Under the pieces are notes generated by a model. The model worked only from the letters and a program-made list of their open reading frames with translations, made no database searches and had not been told where the DNA came from. The position numbers were made by a program, and so were the translations under genes. Shown here one piece after another: positions 16,420-28,773 of a stretch of 64,000 nucleotides of DNA (position 1 is its first letter; every line of letters begins with the position of its first letter). This DNA comes from Erysipelatoclostridium sp. AM42-17 (lineage in GTDB: Bacteria; Bacillota_I; Bacilli_A; Erysipelotrichales; Coprobacillaceae). The stretch spans positions 4,159-68,158 of the forward strand of contig NZ_QUIN01000003.1 of NCBI RefSeq assembly GCF_003480255.1. Reading direction: 5' to 3'.

Positions 16420-17529
16420 ATGCATTTTAAAATTAAAAGAATTAAATTATTAAATGCTTTATCAAAAGCAACCAAAGCTGTTTCTGTTAGAAGTCCGTTA
16501 CCGGTTCTTACAGGAATTAAATTTGATTTATTAGAAAATCGTTTAGTGCTTACAGGTAGTGATAGTGATTTAACAATTCAAACAGTCATTAATGAAGATG
16601 ATGATTTAGAAATTATTGAAGAAGGATCTGTTGTTTTAAGTAGTCGCTATATTTTAGATATTGTAAGAAAGATTAATAGTGATGATATTGAAATTGAAAT
16701 TATTGATGGTTTACTTACAAGAATTAAAGGTAATCAAATTGAATATAGTTTAAATGGTACTGACGCTATTGATTATCCTCGTATTGATTTAAGTAAAACA
16801 GGTACTCATTTTATTATGAATGCTCTTCATTTAAAGAACATTATCAGTGAAACTAAATTTGCTGCAAGTGATAAAGAAAATAAACCTATTTTAACAGGAA
16901 TTAACTTTAAAGCTAAAAACAATACGTTAGAATGTGTTGCTACTGACAGTTATCGTTTAGCTAAAAAGATCATTTCTTTAGATGAAGATGTCACTTTCAA
17001 TATTACAATCCCTAAACTAAGTTTAGATGAAATTAGTAAAATTATTGAAAAAGATGAAGACATTGAATTATATGTTTCTGATCGTAAAGTATTATTTGTT
17101 TTTGATCAAAATATTATTCAAACCCGTTTAATTGATGGATCTTATCCAGATACTGCACGTTTAATTCCAGATCATTTTGATTATGAATTAGATATTGATA
17201 CTGTAGATATTTTAAATGCGATTGATCGTGTATCTTTATTATCAAATGAACAAAATAACATTATTAAATTAGATTTATCTAGTGATAAAGTCATGTTATC
17301 TTCTTACCAACAAGAAATTGGTTCGGTGGAAGAAAATTTATCTACTTCTTTCTATAAAGGAGAACCTTTAAGTATTTCATTTAGTTGTAAATATGCTAGT
17401 GACGCTATTAAATCATTTAAAGGTACTAAAATTCGTATTTTATTAACAGGTGAAATGAAACCATTTATTATTAAAGATATTGAAAAAGATGATCTTATTC
17501 AATTAGTCTTACCTGTTAGAACTTATTAA
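16420..17529 (+). CDS. dnaN: DNA polymerase III beta sliding clamp
   Basis: A 369-residue clamp that encircles DNA and tethers the polymerase. The three topologically equal domains are evident, with FKIKRIKLLNALSKATKAVSVRSPLPVLTGIKF at the start, ATDSYRLAKK in the second domain and the C-terminal LVLPVRTY matching the usual P-V/M-R end. Two adjacent ATG codons follow AAAGGAG; I use the second (7-base spacing), which also matches the usual N-terminal length. It lies directly after the origin element and is followed by two hairpins. Confidence 0.97.
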   Translation: MHFKIKRIKLLNALSKATKAVSVRSPLPVLTGIKFDLLENRLVLTGSDSDLTIQTVINEDDDLEIIEEGSVVLSSRYILDIVRKINSDDIEIEIIDGLLTRIKGNQIEYSLNGTDAIDYPRIDLSKTGTHFIMNALHLKNIISETKFAASDKENKPILTGINFKAKNNTLECVATDSYRLAKKIISLDEDVTFNITIPKLSLDEISKIIEKDEDIELYVSDRKVLFVFDQNIIQTRLIDGSYPDTARLIPDHFDYELDIDTVDILNAIDRVSLLSNEQNNIIKLDLSSDKVMLSSYQQEIGSVEENLSTSFYKGEPLSISFSCKYASDAIKSFKGTKIRILLTGEMKPFIIKDIEKDDLIQLVLPVRTY

Positions 17530-17552
17530 GAAAGCATTTTGCTTTCTTTTTA
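17529..17552 (+). terminator. dnaN terminator
   Basis: AGAAAGCA (17529-17536) pairs with TGCTTTCT (17540-17547) around TTT and is followed by TTTTA. It begins at the dnaN stop codon. Confidence 0.75.
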
Positions 17553-17590
17553 TATTTCATTGTTTTTTTTAGATTTAAGCAATTTTTAAT

Positions 17591-17616
17591 AAAAATGATA
17601 TAAACATATCATTTTT
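17591..17616. terminator. Second hairpin after dnaN
   Basis: A perfect 11-bp stem AAAAATGATAT/ATATCATTTTT with AAAC loop, flanked by further A and T on both sides. It has terminator form and could back up the dnaN terminator, though it is weak in G and C. Confidence 0.5.
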
Positions 17617-17644
17617 TATTTTTTACGTTATAACGCTTTATTTT

Positions 17645-17672
17645 TTGAGTTTTTTAAAAATTGTGCTATAAT
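17645..17672 (+). promoter_or_regulatory. Promoter of the S4-recF-gyrB-gyrA cluster
   Basis: TTGAGT (17645-17650) and TATAAT (17667-17672) are 16 bases apart, with an extended TG at 17664-17665. A 10-bp palindrome CGTTATAACG (17625-17634) lies just upstream. The S4-domain gene begins 37 bases downstream. Confidence 0.75.
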
Positions 17673-17709
17673 TAAGGAGTATAATTATAAATAAAAGAAG
17701 AGGTCAATC

Positions 17710-17911
17710 ATGAAAGAAATACAAATTAGAGATGAATATATTACTCTAGGCCAATTTGTTAAATTTGTTGGGATTGTTGGTAGTGGTCTAGATGCAAAGA
17801 TGATTATTAATGATGGTTTAGTTAAAGTAAACGGTGAAGTAGAAACAAGAAGGGGAAGAAAACTTTATCGTGGTGACAAGATTCAATATGATAAAGATAC
17901 TTATGTAATTA

Positions 17912-17922
<11 letters not shown>
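17710..17922 (+). CDS. S4-domain RNA-binding protein (YaaA/RlbA)
   Basis: A 70-residue protein consisting of a single S4 RNA-binding domain, with the pattern YITLGQFVKFVGIVGSGLDAKMIINDGLVKVNGEVETRRGRKLYRGD. This small gene sits between dnaN and recF in many Firmicutes. In Bacillus the product has been linked to ribosome assembly. It overlaps recF by 11 bases, so the two are probably co-translated. Confidence 0.93.
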
Positions 17923-20922
<3,000 letters not shown>

Positions 20923-20936
20923 TAAAGGAGTAGAGT

Positions 20937-23390
20937 ATGGAAAATAATAACCAACGTGGTATTAGAAAAGTTAAATTAACATCTGAAATGAAATATTCCT
21001 TCATGCAATATGCAATGTCTGTTATTGTTGCGCGTGCTTTGCCAGATGTTAGAGATGGTATGAAACCTGTTCAAAGAAGAATTATTCATGGAATGAATGA
21101 ACTGGGATGTTATAGCGATAAAGCCTATAAAAAATCAGCTCGTATTGTTGGGGAAGTAATGGGGAAATATCACCCTCATGGTGACTCTTCAATTTATGAA
21201 GCATTAGTAAGAATGGCTCAAGATTTTAGTTATCGTTATATGCTTGTTGATGGACATGGTAACTTTGGTTCCATTGACGGCGATGGTGCTGCAGCCATGC
21301 GTTATACTGAAGCCAGAATGTCAAAAATCTCAATGGAATTAGTAAGAGATATTAATAAAGATACAATTGATTTTATTCCAAACTATGATGGTGAAGAAAA
21401 AGAACCATCAGTATTACCTTGTCGTATTCCTAACTTATTGATTAATGGATCAACAGGAATTGCAGTAGGGATGGCGACGAATATTCCACCACACAATTTA
21501 AATGAAGTTGTGGACGCTATTATTGCAGTGAGTGAAAATCCTGATATTAGTATTTTGGATTTAATGGAAAATTATTTACATGGACCTGATTTCCCTACTG
21601 GAGGATATATTTTAGGTAAAAGTGCCATTAAAAAAGCCTATGAAACTGGTAATGGATTAATTGTGATGCGTGCTAAAACTGAAATTGAAGAACATAAAGG
21701 AAAACCTCGTATTGTAGTTAATGAAATTCCTTATCAGGTTAATAAAGCAAGATTACATGAAAAGATTTCACAATTAGCTCGTGATAAAGTTGTTGAAGGA
21801 ATTACAGATGTTCGTGATGAATCAAATAGAGAAGGAATTCGTTTAGTTATTGAGTTAAAGCGAGATGTTCAAGCAGAAGTTGTATTAAATCAGTTATATA
21901 AACTTACTTCTTTACAAACAACATTTGGAGTTAACAGTATTGCTTTAGTTAACAATGAGCCTAAAACATTAAATATTAAAGAATTAATTACTTTATATTT
22001 AGAACATCAAGAAGAAGTAATTCGTCGTCGTACACAATTTGAATTAAATAAAGCGGAAGCGAGAGCGCATATTTTAGAAGGTTTAAAAATTGCTTTAGAC
22101 CATATTGACGCTATTATTAATTTAATTCGTTCTAGTCGTACAACAGAAGAAGTACAAAATAGATTGATGGAAGAATTTAATTTATCTGATCGTCAAGCAC
22201 GTGCTATTCGTGAAATGCAATTACAACGTTTGGCAGGTTTGGAAAGACAAAAGATTGAAGATGAATTAACTGAAATTTTAAAAGTGATTGCTGATTTAAA
22301 AGATATTTTAGCTAATCAATCTCGTATTTTAGATATTATTAAAACAGAATTAATTGAAGTGAAAAATAAATATGGTGATGCTCGTCGTACTGAAATTATT
22401 CAAGGTACTTTTGATATTGAAGATGAAGATTTAATTCCGGTTGAAGATATTATTATTTCACTTACAAATAATGGTTATGTAAAGAGAATGCCAGTAGATA
22501 CTTATAAATCTCAAAATAGAGGTGGTCGTGGTATCAAAGGTATGGCAACGAACAATGATGACATTGTAAGTAGTTTAATTCATATGTCTACGCATGATGA
22601 TTTATTATTCTTTACTAATAAAGGTAAGGTATATCGTTTAAAAGGATATAATATTCCTGAATTTGGTAGAACAGCTAAAGGATTACCGGTTGTTAATTTA
22701 TTGAATTTAGATAAAGATGAAAGTGTTAAATCAATGATTAACATTGATAAAAAGGATATTCAAGAACAACCAGAACAATATTTATTCTTTGTTACAGAAA
22801 AAGGTTTAGTAAAACGTGTCGCTATTGATGAGTTTGAAAATATTAGACAAACTGGTAAGATTGCGATCAAGTTAAAAGAAGAGGATCAATTAGTTAATGT
22901 TAAATTAACTCAAGGTCATGATGAAGTTCTTATTGCAGCAAGTAATGGAAAACTTGTTCGTTTTAATGAAGAAAATGTAAGACCAATGGGTAGAAGTGCC
23001 AGTGGAGTTAGAGGAATCAATGTTGATGGTTCTAAAGTTATTGGTATGACAACTGATAAAGAAGGAAAACTTATCATGGTTGTTACAGAAAAAGGATATG
23101 GTAAGATGTCACCAATAGATGAATATCGTTTATCTAACCGTGGTGGTAAAGGTGTTAAAACAATTAATGTTACTGAACGTAATGGTGATATTGTCGCTAT
23201 TAGAGCTGTTAATGGTGATGAAGATTTATTAATTATTACTAATGATGGTATTGTCATTCGTTTACCAATGGAACAAGTTAAAACAGCAGGACGTGCTACT
23301 CAAGGGGTACGTTTAATTAAAGTTCATGATAGTCAAGTCTCTTCGGTAGAAGTTGTAGAAAAAACGAAAGAAGGTGAAGAAGAAGCTTAA
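20937..23390 (+). CDS. gyrA: DNA gyrase subunit A
   Basis: An 817-residue breakage-reunion subunit. The catalytic tyrosine is Tyr123 in [11 protein letters not shown]. The quinolone-resistance region reads [19 protein letters not shown], with serine at 84 and glutamate at 88, the usual drug-sensitive Gram-positive form. The C-terminal beta-pinwheel contains the GyrA-box-like segment [10 protein letters not shown] (about residues 524-533) and six beta-repeats. A coding tail EGEEEA merges into a hairpin at the stop codon. It forms the gyrBA operon with the preceding gene. Confidence 0.98.
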   Translation: MENNNQRGIRKVKLTSEMKYSFMQYAMSVIVARALPDVRDGMKPVQRRIIHGMNELGCYSDKAYKKSARIVGEVMGKYHPHGDSSIYEALVRMAQDFSYRYMLVDGHGNFGSIDGDGAAAMRYTEARMSKISMELVRDINKDTIDFIPNYDGEEKEPSVLPCRIPNLLINGSTGIAVGMATNIPPHNLNEVVDAIIAVSENPDISILDLMENYLHGPDFPTGGYILGKSAIKKAYETGNGLIVMRAKTEIEEHKGKPRIVVNEIPYQVNKARLHEKISQLARDKVVEGITDVRDESNREGIRLVIELKRDVQAEVVLNQLYKLTSLQTTFGVNSIALVNNEPKTLNIKELITLYLEHQEEVIRRRTQFELNKAEARAHILEGLKIALDHIDAIINLIRSSRTTEEVQNRLMEEFNLSDRQARAIREMQLQRLAGLERQKIEDELTEILKVIADLKDILANQSRILDIIKTELIEVKNKYGDARRTEIIQGTFDIEDEDLIPVEDIIISLTNNGYVKRMPVDTYKSQNRGGRGIKGMATNNDDIVSSLIHMSTHDDLLFFTNKGKVYRLKGYNIPEFGRTAKGLPVVNLLNLDKDESVKSMINIDKKDIQEQPEQYLFFVTEKGLVKRVAIDEFENIRQTGKIAIKLKEEDQLVNVKLTQGHDEVLIAASNGKLVRFNEENVRPMGRSASGVRGINVDGSKVIGMTTDKEGKLIMVVTEKGYGKMSPIDEYRLSNRGGKGVKTINVTERNGDIVAIRAVNGDEDLLIITNDGIVIRLPMEQVKTAGRATQGVRLIKVHDSQVSSVEVVEKTKEGEEEA

Positions 23391-23400
23391 GCTTCTTCTT
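23377..23400 (+). terminator. Palindromic hairpin at the gyrA stop
   Basis: AAGAAGAAG (23377-23385) pairs with CTTCTTCTT (23392-23400) around CTTAAG, which contains the stop codon. The T-run after it is short (TGTTT), so termination may be partial. The next gene begins only a few bases later. Confidence 0.5.
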
Positions 23401-23405
23401 TGTTT

Positions 23406-23759
23406 ATGAATGATTATGATGATATTTTAAATCGTCTATCTCATTCTCGTTTTAGAAGTTCATTTCATTTAAAACCTAAAGATAAACAATATGTTATTGA
23501 TAAAGGCTATGATGTGATTGAAAGTCATGCTCATGATTTTATTGCTAAAAGATTAGCACCGGCAGTTATTAAAAATGATGGTAAACAGACACCAATGAAA
23601 AACCATCCAGTTTTTATAGCTCAACATGCAACAGCATGTTGTTGCCGACAGTGTTTGATGAAATGGCATCATATTCCTTCAGGTGTTCAATTAACATCTC
23701 ATCAACAAGATATGATTGTTGGACTGATTATGGAATGGATCAAGAGAGAAATGAGATAA
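23406..23759 (+). CDS. DUF4186 protein
   Basis: A 117-residue protein of the DUF4186 family, recognised by RFRSSFHLKPKDKQYVIDKGYD, the HAHDFIAKRLAPA segment and the cysteine-rich HATACCCRQCLMKWHHIPSG motif, which looks like a metal site. Function is unknown in the family. I use the ATG at 23406; a TTG six bases earlier is also in frame. There is no clear ribosome site, because the gyrA-end hairpin occupies that position, so translation may depend on reading-through ribosomes or on the hairpin state. It lies between gyrA and serS. Confidence 0.8.
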   Translation: MNDYDDILNRLSHSRFRSSFHLKPKDKQYVIDKGYDVIESHAHDFIAKRLAPAVIKNDGKQTPMKNHPVFIAQHATACCCRQCLMKWHHIPSGVQLTSHQQDMIVGLIMEWIKREMR

Positions 23760-23763
23760 ATAA

Positions 23764-23792
23764 TTGAATAAAGATAGTGGTTGATGTATAAT
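23764..23792 (+). promoter_or_regulatory. serS promoter
   Basis: TTGAAT (23764-23769) and TATAAT (23787-23792) with a 17-base spacer, 36 bases before the serS start. There is no room for a T-box leader here. Confidence 0.75.
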
Positions 23793-23827
23793 TTAGTTCG
23801 TATTAGTAACAATAAAGGGAGATAATT

Positions 23828-25114
23828 ATGATTGATATTGCATTAATTAGAGAAAATCCTACGCTTGTTAAAGAAAACATGAGAAAGAAATTTCAAGAAG
23901 ATCGCGTAGAATTAGTTGATGAAGCTTATAAATTAGATAGAGAATATCGAGAAGTTCTTACTAAAGCAAGTGATATTAGAAGTATGCGTAATAAGTTATC
24001 AAAAGAAATTGGTGCTTTTATGCGTGAAGGTAATAAGGAAGCAGCAGAAGAAAATAAAAGAAAAGTAACTTCTATGGCTGATGAATTAAAAGATTTAGAA
24101 GCTAAAGAAGAACAATATGGAAAAGAATTAAAAGAAGTTATGATGAAGATTCCTAACATTATTGATGATTCAGTTCCTATTGGTAAAGATGATAGTGAAA
24201 ACGTAGAAATTCAAAAATATGGTGATCCTGTTGTACCAGAATATGAAATTCCATATCATGCTGATATTATTGCTCGTTTTAATGGATTAGATAAAGATGC
24301 TTCTGGTAGAACAAGTGGTAATGGATTCTACTATTTAATGGGAGATATTGCTCGTTTATCATCAGCAATGTTATCTTATGCAAGAGATTTTATGATTGAT
24401 AAAGGATTTACTTACTGTATTCCTCCATTTATGATTCGTAGTGATGTTGTCACTGGAGTCATGTCTTTTGAAGAAATGGATGCCATGATGTATAAAATCG
24501 AAGGAGAAGATTTATACTTAATTGGTACAAGTGAACATAGTATGATAGGTAAATTTAAAGGACAAATCGTAGAAGAAAAAGATTTACCAATTACTATGAC
24601 TTCTTATTCTCCTTGCTTTAGAAAAGAAGTTGGTGCTCATGGTATTGAAGAACGTGGTATTTATCGTGTTCATCAATTTGAAAAACAAGAAATGGTTGTT
24701 TTATGTAAACCAGAAGAAGCAATGGAATGGTATGATAAAATGTGGTCTTACACTGTAGAATTATTTAGAAGCATGGATATTCCAGTAAGAACACTTGAAT
24801 GTTGTTCTGGTGATTTAGCTGATTTAAAAGTTAAATCTTGTGATGTTGAAGCATGGTCACCACGTCAACAAAAATACTTTGAAGTTGGATCATGTTCAAC
24901 TTTAGGTGATGCACAAGCTAGACGTTTAGGTATTCGTGCCAAAGGTGAAAATGGTAATTATTATGTATCTACTTTAAATAATACTGTACTAGCAAGTACA
25001 CGAGCAGTCATTGCTTTTATTGAAAATAATTATAATGAAGATGGTTCTATTAATATTCCTAAACCATTACAAATGTATATGGGTGGAAAAGAAAAATTAG
25101 TACCTGTTAAATAA
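23828..25114 (+). CDS. serS: Seryl-tRNA synthetase
   Basis: A 428-residue class II synthetase that charges serine to tRNA-Ser. An N-terminal antiparallel coiled coil (about 30-100, RMKEIGAFMREGNKEAAEENKRK region) recognises the tRNA long arm. Class II motif 2 (SYSPCFRKEVGAHGIEERGIYRVHQFEKQEMV) and motif 3 (NNTVLASTRAVIAFIENN) form the catalytic core. Length is normal. It has its own promoter and a strong terminator and, unlike metG here, no T-box leader. Confidence 0.97.
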   Translation: MIDIALIRENPTLVKENMRKKFQEDRVELVDEAYKLDREYREVLTKASDIRSMRNKLSKEIGAFMREGNKEAAEENKRKVTSMADELKDLEAKEEQYGKELKEVMMKIPNIIDDSVPIGKDDSENVEIQKYGDPVVPEYEIPYHADIIARFNGLDKDASGRTSGNGFYYLMGDIARLSSAMLSYARDFMIDKGFTYCIPPFMIRSDVVTGVMSFEEMDAMMYKIEGEDLYLIGTSEHSMIGKFKGQIVEEKDLPITMTSYSPCFRKEVGAHGIEERGIYRVHQFEKQEMVVLCKPEEAMEWYDKMWSYTVELFRSMDIPVRTLECCSGDLADLKVKSCDVEAWSPRQQKYFEVGSCSTLGDAQARRLGIRAKGENGNYYVSTLNNTVLASTRAVIAFIENNYNEDGSINIPKPLQMYMGGKEKLVPVK

Positions 25115-25139
25115 TACGTATCTTCGATACGTATTTTTT
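25113..25139 (+). terminator. serS terminator
   Basis: A 10-bp perfect stem AATACGTATC/GATACGTATT closed by a UUC loop, followed by TTTTT. It overlaps the end of the serS stop codon and is followed at once by the ribosome site of the next gene. Confidence 0.85.
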
Positions 25140-25151
25140 ATGGAGGAAAAT

Positions 25152-25655
25152 ATGGAATTATTTGTAAGTGAAGCAGAAGTAGAAGATGCAGATATGTTAA
25201 TTGATTACTTTAATCAAGTAGGTGGAGAAAGTGATTTTTTAACTTATGGATTAAATGAGTGTAAGATGAATGTTTTATCAGAGATGGAACTTATAGAAGA
25301 AATGCATGAACAAGAACAATCTTGTTTATTTCTTGGTTTTATTGATGACGAACTTGTATCAGTAGCTTCTTTAATAGGTGAAACACAAACAAGAATGAGT
25401 CATACTTGTGAGCTAGGGATCTCTGTTAAAAAAGATTATTGGCATATGTCGATAGGGTCTTCAATGATGGAAGAATTAATTTTATATGCTAAGGAGCATC
25501 AAATAGATGTTATCTATTTAGAAGTAAGAAGTGATAATATGTCAGCTATGGGATTATATAAAAAATTTGGTTTTATAGAAACTGGGAAGATGCCAAAACG
25601 TTTTAAGATAGATAATCATTATTATGATGCTACAATGATGGCTTTAACTCTTTAA
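25152..25655 (+). CDS. GNAT-family N-acetyltransferase
   Basis: A 167-residue acetyltransferase. The acetyl-CoA motif is LGISVKKDYWHMSIGSSMMEELILYAKEH and the C-terminal strand is IDVIYLEVRSDNMSAMGLYKKFGFIETGKMPKRF, as in RimI-like and YhhY-like enzymes. I start at 25152, because an ATG at 25140 is embedded in its own GGAGGAAAA ribosome site. No separate promoter is visible, so it probably depends on read-through of the serS terminator or on an undetected start. The acceptor substrate is unknown. Confidence 0.85.
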   Translation: MELFVSEAEVEDADMLIDYFNQVGGESDFLTYGLNECKMNVLSEMELIEEMHEQEQSCLFLGFIDDELVSVASLIGETQTRMSHTCELGISVKKDYWHMSIGSSMMEELILYAKEHQIDVIYLEVRSDNMSAMGLYKKFGFIETGKMPKRFKIDNHYYDATMMALTL

Positions 25656-25664
25656 TAAAATATA

Positions 25665-25693
25665 TTGCTTAATTATCTAAAATAAGATATAAT
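25665..25693 (+). promoter_or_regulatory. Promoter of the SRP RNA gene
   Basis: TTGCTT (25665-25670) and TATAAT (25688-25693) with a 17-base spacer. The predicted start, about 7 bases downstream, falls at the 5-prime end of the RNA stem. Confidence 0.8.
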
Positions 25694-25699
25694 CATAAT

Positions 25700-25786
25700 T
25701 GCCATTACAATAGGCGGCTTCGAACCATGTCAGGACCGGAAGGCAGCAGCATTAAGAATCACCGTCTATGTGTAGTGGCTTTTTTT
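25700..25786 (+). ncRNA. ffs: Small signal recognition particle RNA (4.5S type)
   Basis: An about 85-nt RNA with the universal SRP domain IV core: GTCAGGACCGGAAGGCAGCAG (the tetraloop and asymmetric loop that bind Ffh), here at about 25729-25749. The ends GCCATTACA (25701-25709) and TGTAGTGGC (25771-25779) pair with one G-U, closing the rod, and a run of seven T follows. It works with Ffh and FtsY in co-translational membrane targeting. It lies between a GNAT gene and tadA; placement next to tadA and dnaX is common in Firmicutes. Confidence 0.96.
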
Positions 25787-25800
25787 AAGGAGAAAAAAGA

Positions 25801-26241
25801 ATGAATGATGAATATTATATGCAAAAAGCTTATCATGAAGCATTAAAGGCTTTAAAAATAGATGAAGTACCTGTTGGGGCAGTGATTGTTAGAGATGGTA
25901 AAATTATTGCGAGAGGTCATAATCAAAGGGAATCTAAAAATATGGCTACAGCTCATGCTGAAACAATTGCTATTCAAAAGGCTTGTCGTAAATTAAATTC
26001 ATGGCGTTTAGATGATTGTACGCTTTATACGACATTGGAACCTTGTTTGATGTGTACTGGGGTCATTATTCAAAGTCGTATTCAAAGAGTTGTATATGGT
26101 GCCCATGATACAAGATGGTTAGCTTTTGATAAAATCATTCATAGTCAATATCCTGTAAATCATATTCCTATGGTAACAAAGGATATTTTAATTGATCAAT
26201 GTTCTAAAATTATAAAAGATTATTTTAAACAAAAACGATAG
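25801..26241 (+). CDS. tadA: tRNA-specific adenosine deaminase TadA
   Basis: A 146-residue zinc deaminase that converts wobble adenosine-34 to inosine in tRNA-Arg. The zinc and catalytic motifs are HAE (in ATAHAETIAIQKA) and PCLMC (in TTLEPCLMCTG). The N-terminus EYYMQKAYHEALKALKIDEVPVGAVIV is typical. It follows the SRP RNA terminator tract by 14 bases with an AAGGAG ribosome site and ends inside its own terminator. Confidence 0.96.
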   Translation: MNDEYYMQKAYHEALKALKIDEVPVGAVIVRDGKIIARGHNQRESKNMATAHAETIAIQKACRKLNSWRLDDCTLYTTLEPCLMCTGVIIQSRIQRVVYGAHDTRWLAFDKIIHSQYPVNHIPMVTKDILIDQCSKIIKDYFKQKR

Positions 26242-26257
26242 GATAACTATCGTTTTT
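26231..26257 (+). terminator. tadA terminator
   Basis: A perfect 11-bp stem AAAAACGATAG/CTATCGTTTTT with loop GATAA. It contains the tadA stop codon. Confidence 0.85.
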
Positions 26258-26291
26258 AATGTATAATAAAGGGGATTGGAGTGGATTGATT

Positions 26292-28118
26292 ATGGCATAT
26301 AAAGCGTTATATCGTACTTATCGTCCGCAAAGTTTTGAAGACTTAGCAGGACAAGATCATGTAAAAAAGACCTTACAAAATGCAATAAAAGAAGGGAAAA
26401 TTGCGCATGCTTATTTATTTGCTGGACCTCGTGGTACAGGGAAGACAACTGTTGCAAAAATATTTGCTAAAGCAATCAATTGTAATGGAGATCATGTGCC
26501 ATGTAATCAATGTGATAGTTGTAAAGCTATTACTGCCGGCGAACATCCTGATGTCATTGAAATTGATGCTGCCAGCAATAATGGTGTAGATGAAGTAAGA
26601 GATTTAATTGATAAAGTTAAATATGCACCGATAAGTGCTAAATATAAAGTTTATATTATTGATGAAGTTCATATGATGTCACCAGGAGCTTTTAATGCTT
26701 TACTAAAGACATTAGAAGAACCACCTGCTCATATTGTTTTTATTCTAGCAACAACTGAACCTCATAAAATACTACCAACAATTATTTCTCGTTGTCAAAG
26801 ATTTGATTTTAAAAGGGTAGAAGATCAAGATATTGAACAACGATTGACTTATGTATTACAATCAGAAAATAAACATTTTGAACCTGAAGCATTAGAGATT
26901 ATTGCTCAATTAGCTGATGGAGGAATGCGTGATGCATTAAGTATTCTAGAACAATGTTTAGCTTTTAATGATGATTTAACAGTAGCCAATATTAATCAAG
27001 TTTATGGTTTATTATCTATTCAAGATAAGATTAAATTTATTAAATTATTATTAAATAAAGACATGAAAGCTGTATTAGAGTCATTAGATACAATGATGTC
27101 AGCCAGCATTGATATGAAACGTCTTACATTTGATTTGATAGATATTTTAAAAGATATTATTATTTATAAAAATACTCAATCAGTAGATGTTTTATTTGTT
27201 TTACGTCAAAGTCATTTAGATTCGATTATTCCTTATATTTTAGTAGATGAAGCTTTTGATATGATTCAAATATTTATTGAAGCAAGTGAGCATTATAATC
27301 AATCAACAAATGCGCATACATACTTTGAACTTGCAGTATTAAAAATATGTAATCATATAAAAGAAGATCATAAAATCCAAAATGAGGAAGTTATTCAACC
27401 AATAAATACGCAAAATAAACCTGTAATTGATGATCAAGAAGTCATCAATACTCAACCAGTAGAATCTGCTTTACATAGTCATAGTTATGAAAAATTAGAT
27501 ATTGAAGAAGTTATGAGTGAATCAGTACAACCTGTACAAGTTCAAGAAACAATAAAACAACCTGTTGTAGAAGAAATAATCGAAGATAATATTGAGGAAC
27601 CACAAGAAGATGATCATGAAGAAAATATTGATCATATAGAAGTTTCATTTGATGATATATTAAATATTTTAGTTCAAGCAAAAAGAACAGTTTTAAATGA
27701 TATTCAAGATCGTTGGCAAGTTATAAGCAAGTATCGTTATAATTTAAATACTGCTAAATTTGCGACAATGTTATGTGATGGAAAACCAGTAGCAGCAGGA
27801 GAAAATGCATTTATTTTAACGTTTAAACATCTTCCAGATGTTAATAATGTTAATTATTCAGATAATTATCATTTATTAAAACAATTTTTAAAGGAAGTGT
27901 TAGGTCAAGAATTTGATTTTATAGCGGTTTTAGAAGATGATTGGCCACAAATGAGAAATAAGTTCATCGAATTAAATAGAAGTGGTCAATTACCAAAACC
28001 ACAAGCTATTATTTTACATCATATTAAAGAATATCAAGAACCTAAACCTCAATTAACAGATGCCCAAAAATTGGCTATTGAGATGTTTGGCAAAGATATT
28101 GTAGAAATAGAAGAATAG
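26292..28118 (+). CDS. dnaX: DNA polymerase III subunits gamma and tau
   Basis: A 608-residue clamp-loader ATPase. Walker A is GPRGTGKTT (about 45-53), a four-cysteine zinc module follows (CNGDHVPCNQCDSC), and the sensor and DEVHMMSPGAFNALLKTLEEPP segment is present. The region after about residue 360 is acidic and glutamine-rich, then a tau C-terminal domain. I start at the ATG at 26292 (MAYKALYRTYRP), the family-typical N-terminus with GGAG upstream; an in-frame extension to 26259 overlaps the tadA terminator region. In Bacillus ybaB follows; here recR does. Confidence 0.96.
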   Translation: MAYKALYRTYRPQSFEDLAGQDHVKKTLQNAIKEGKIAHAYLFAGPRGTGKTTVAKIFAKAINCNGDHVPCNQCDSCKAITAGEHPDVIEIDAASNNGVDEVRDLIDKVKYAPISAKYKVYIIDEVHMMSPGAFNALLKTLEEPPAHIVFILATTEPHKILPTIISRCQRFDFKRVEDQDIEQRLTYVLQSENKHFEPEALEIIAQLADGGMRDALSILEQCLAFNDDLTVANINQVYGLLSIQDKIKFIKLLLNKDMKAVLESLDTMMSASIDMKRLTFDLIDILKDIIIYKNTQSVDVLFVLRQSHLDSIIPYILVDEAFDMIQIFIEASEHYNQSTNAHTYFELAVLKICNHIKEDHKIQNEEVIQPINTQNKPVIDDQEVINTQPVESALHSHSYEKLDIEEVMSESVQPVQVQETIKQPVVEEIIEDNIEEPQEDDHEENIDHIEVSFDDILNILVQAKRTVLNDIQDRWQVISKYRYNLNTAKFATMLCDGKPVAAGENAFILTFKHLPDVNNVNYSDNYHLLKQFLKEVLGQEFDFIAVLEDDWPQMRNKFIELNRSGQLPKPQAIILHHIKEYQEPKPQLTDAQKLAIEMFGKDIVEIEE

Positions 28119-28127
28119 GAGGAAAGT

Positions 28128-28721
28128 ATGAATTATCCTAAAGCTTTTGATGATTTGGTTGAATGTTTTAAAAGATTACCAGGAATTGGTGGAAAAAGTG
28201 CAGAACGTTTAGCTTATCATGTTTTATCAATGGACAAAGAACATGTACAAGAATTTGCTTCTGTATTATCAACTTTTCAAGATAAAATTCATTATTGTAA
28301 GATATGTGGACATATATGTGAAGGTGATACTTGTGATATTTGTAATGATCCAACAAGAGATCATTCAACTATCTGTGTTGTCGAATCGCCTAAAGATGTT
28401 TTTGCAATGGAAAAAGTAAAAGAATATCATGGTCTTTATCATGTTTTACATGGCACTATTTCTATTATTGATGGTAAAACGATGGATGATTTAAATATTC
28501 AATCTTTATTTAATCGTTTAGATGATCAAATAAAGGAAGTCATTATTGCAACGAATCCTACCCGTGAGGGGGAAACAACAGCTTTATTTTTAAGTAAATT
28601 ATTAAATAAAAAGAATATTACGACAAGTCGTATTGCTAATGGATTACCAATAGGAAGTAATATTGATTATGCTGATGAGCTAACTTTGTTAAAATCATTA
28701 GAAGGAAGAAAAAAAATGTAA
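28128..28721 (+). CDS. recR: Recombination mediator RecR
   Basis: A 197-residue protein of normal length. It has an N-terminal helix-hairpin-helix (FKRLPGIGGKSAERLAYHVL), a four-cysteine zinc finger (CKICGHICEGDTCDIC) and a TOPRIM domain (CVVESPKDVFAMEK ... IIATNPTREGETTALFLSKLL). It clamps around DNA and helps load RecA with RecO and RecF. It starts 9 bases after dnaX with a strong GGAGG. The nucleoid protein gene ybaB/ebfC normally found between dnaX and recR is missing at this junction. Confidence 0.96.
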   Translation: MNYPKAFDDLVECFKRLPGIGGKSAERLAYHVLSMDKEHVQEFASVLSTFQDKIHYCKICGHICEGDTCDICNDPTRDHSTICVVESPKDVFAMEKVKEYHGLYHVLHGTISIIDGKTMDDLNIQSLFNRLDDQIKEVIIATNPTREGETTALFLSKLLNKKNITTSRIANGLPIGSNIDYADELTLLKSLEGRKKM

Positions 28722-28754
28722 ACATCTCATATAGTTATATGGGGTGTTTTTTAT
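28721..28754 (+). terminator. recR terminator
   Basis: AACATCTCATAT pairs with ATATGGGGTGTT (two G-U) and is followed by TTTTTTATT. It directly follows the recR stop. Confidence 0.8.
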
Positions 28755-28773
28755 TAAATTAATAAAGAGAATC

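Noticed and set aside
17625..17634. Palindrome CGTTATAACG before the S4-recF promoter as an operator
   Set aside because: Only 10 bp in AT-rich sequence with no second copy seen; noted with the promoter but not called as a site.
22916..23257. A 113-residue minus-strand frame
   Set aside because: It lies wholly inside gyrA on the opposite strand and is a composition artefact of the beta-pinwheel repeats.
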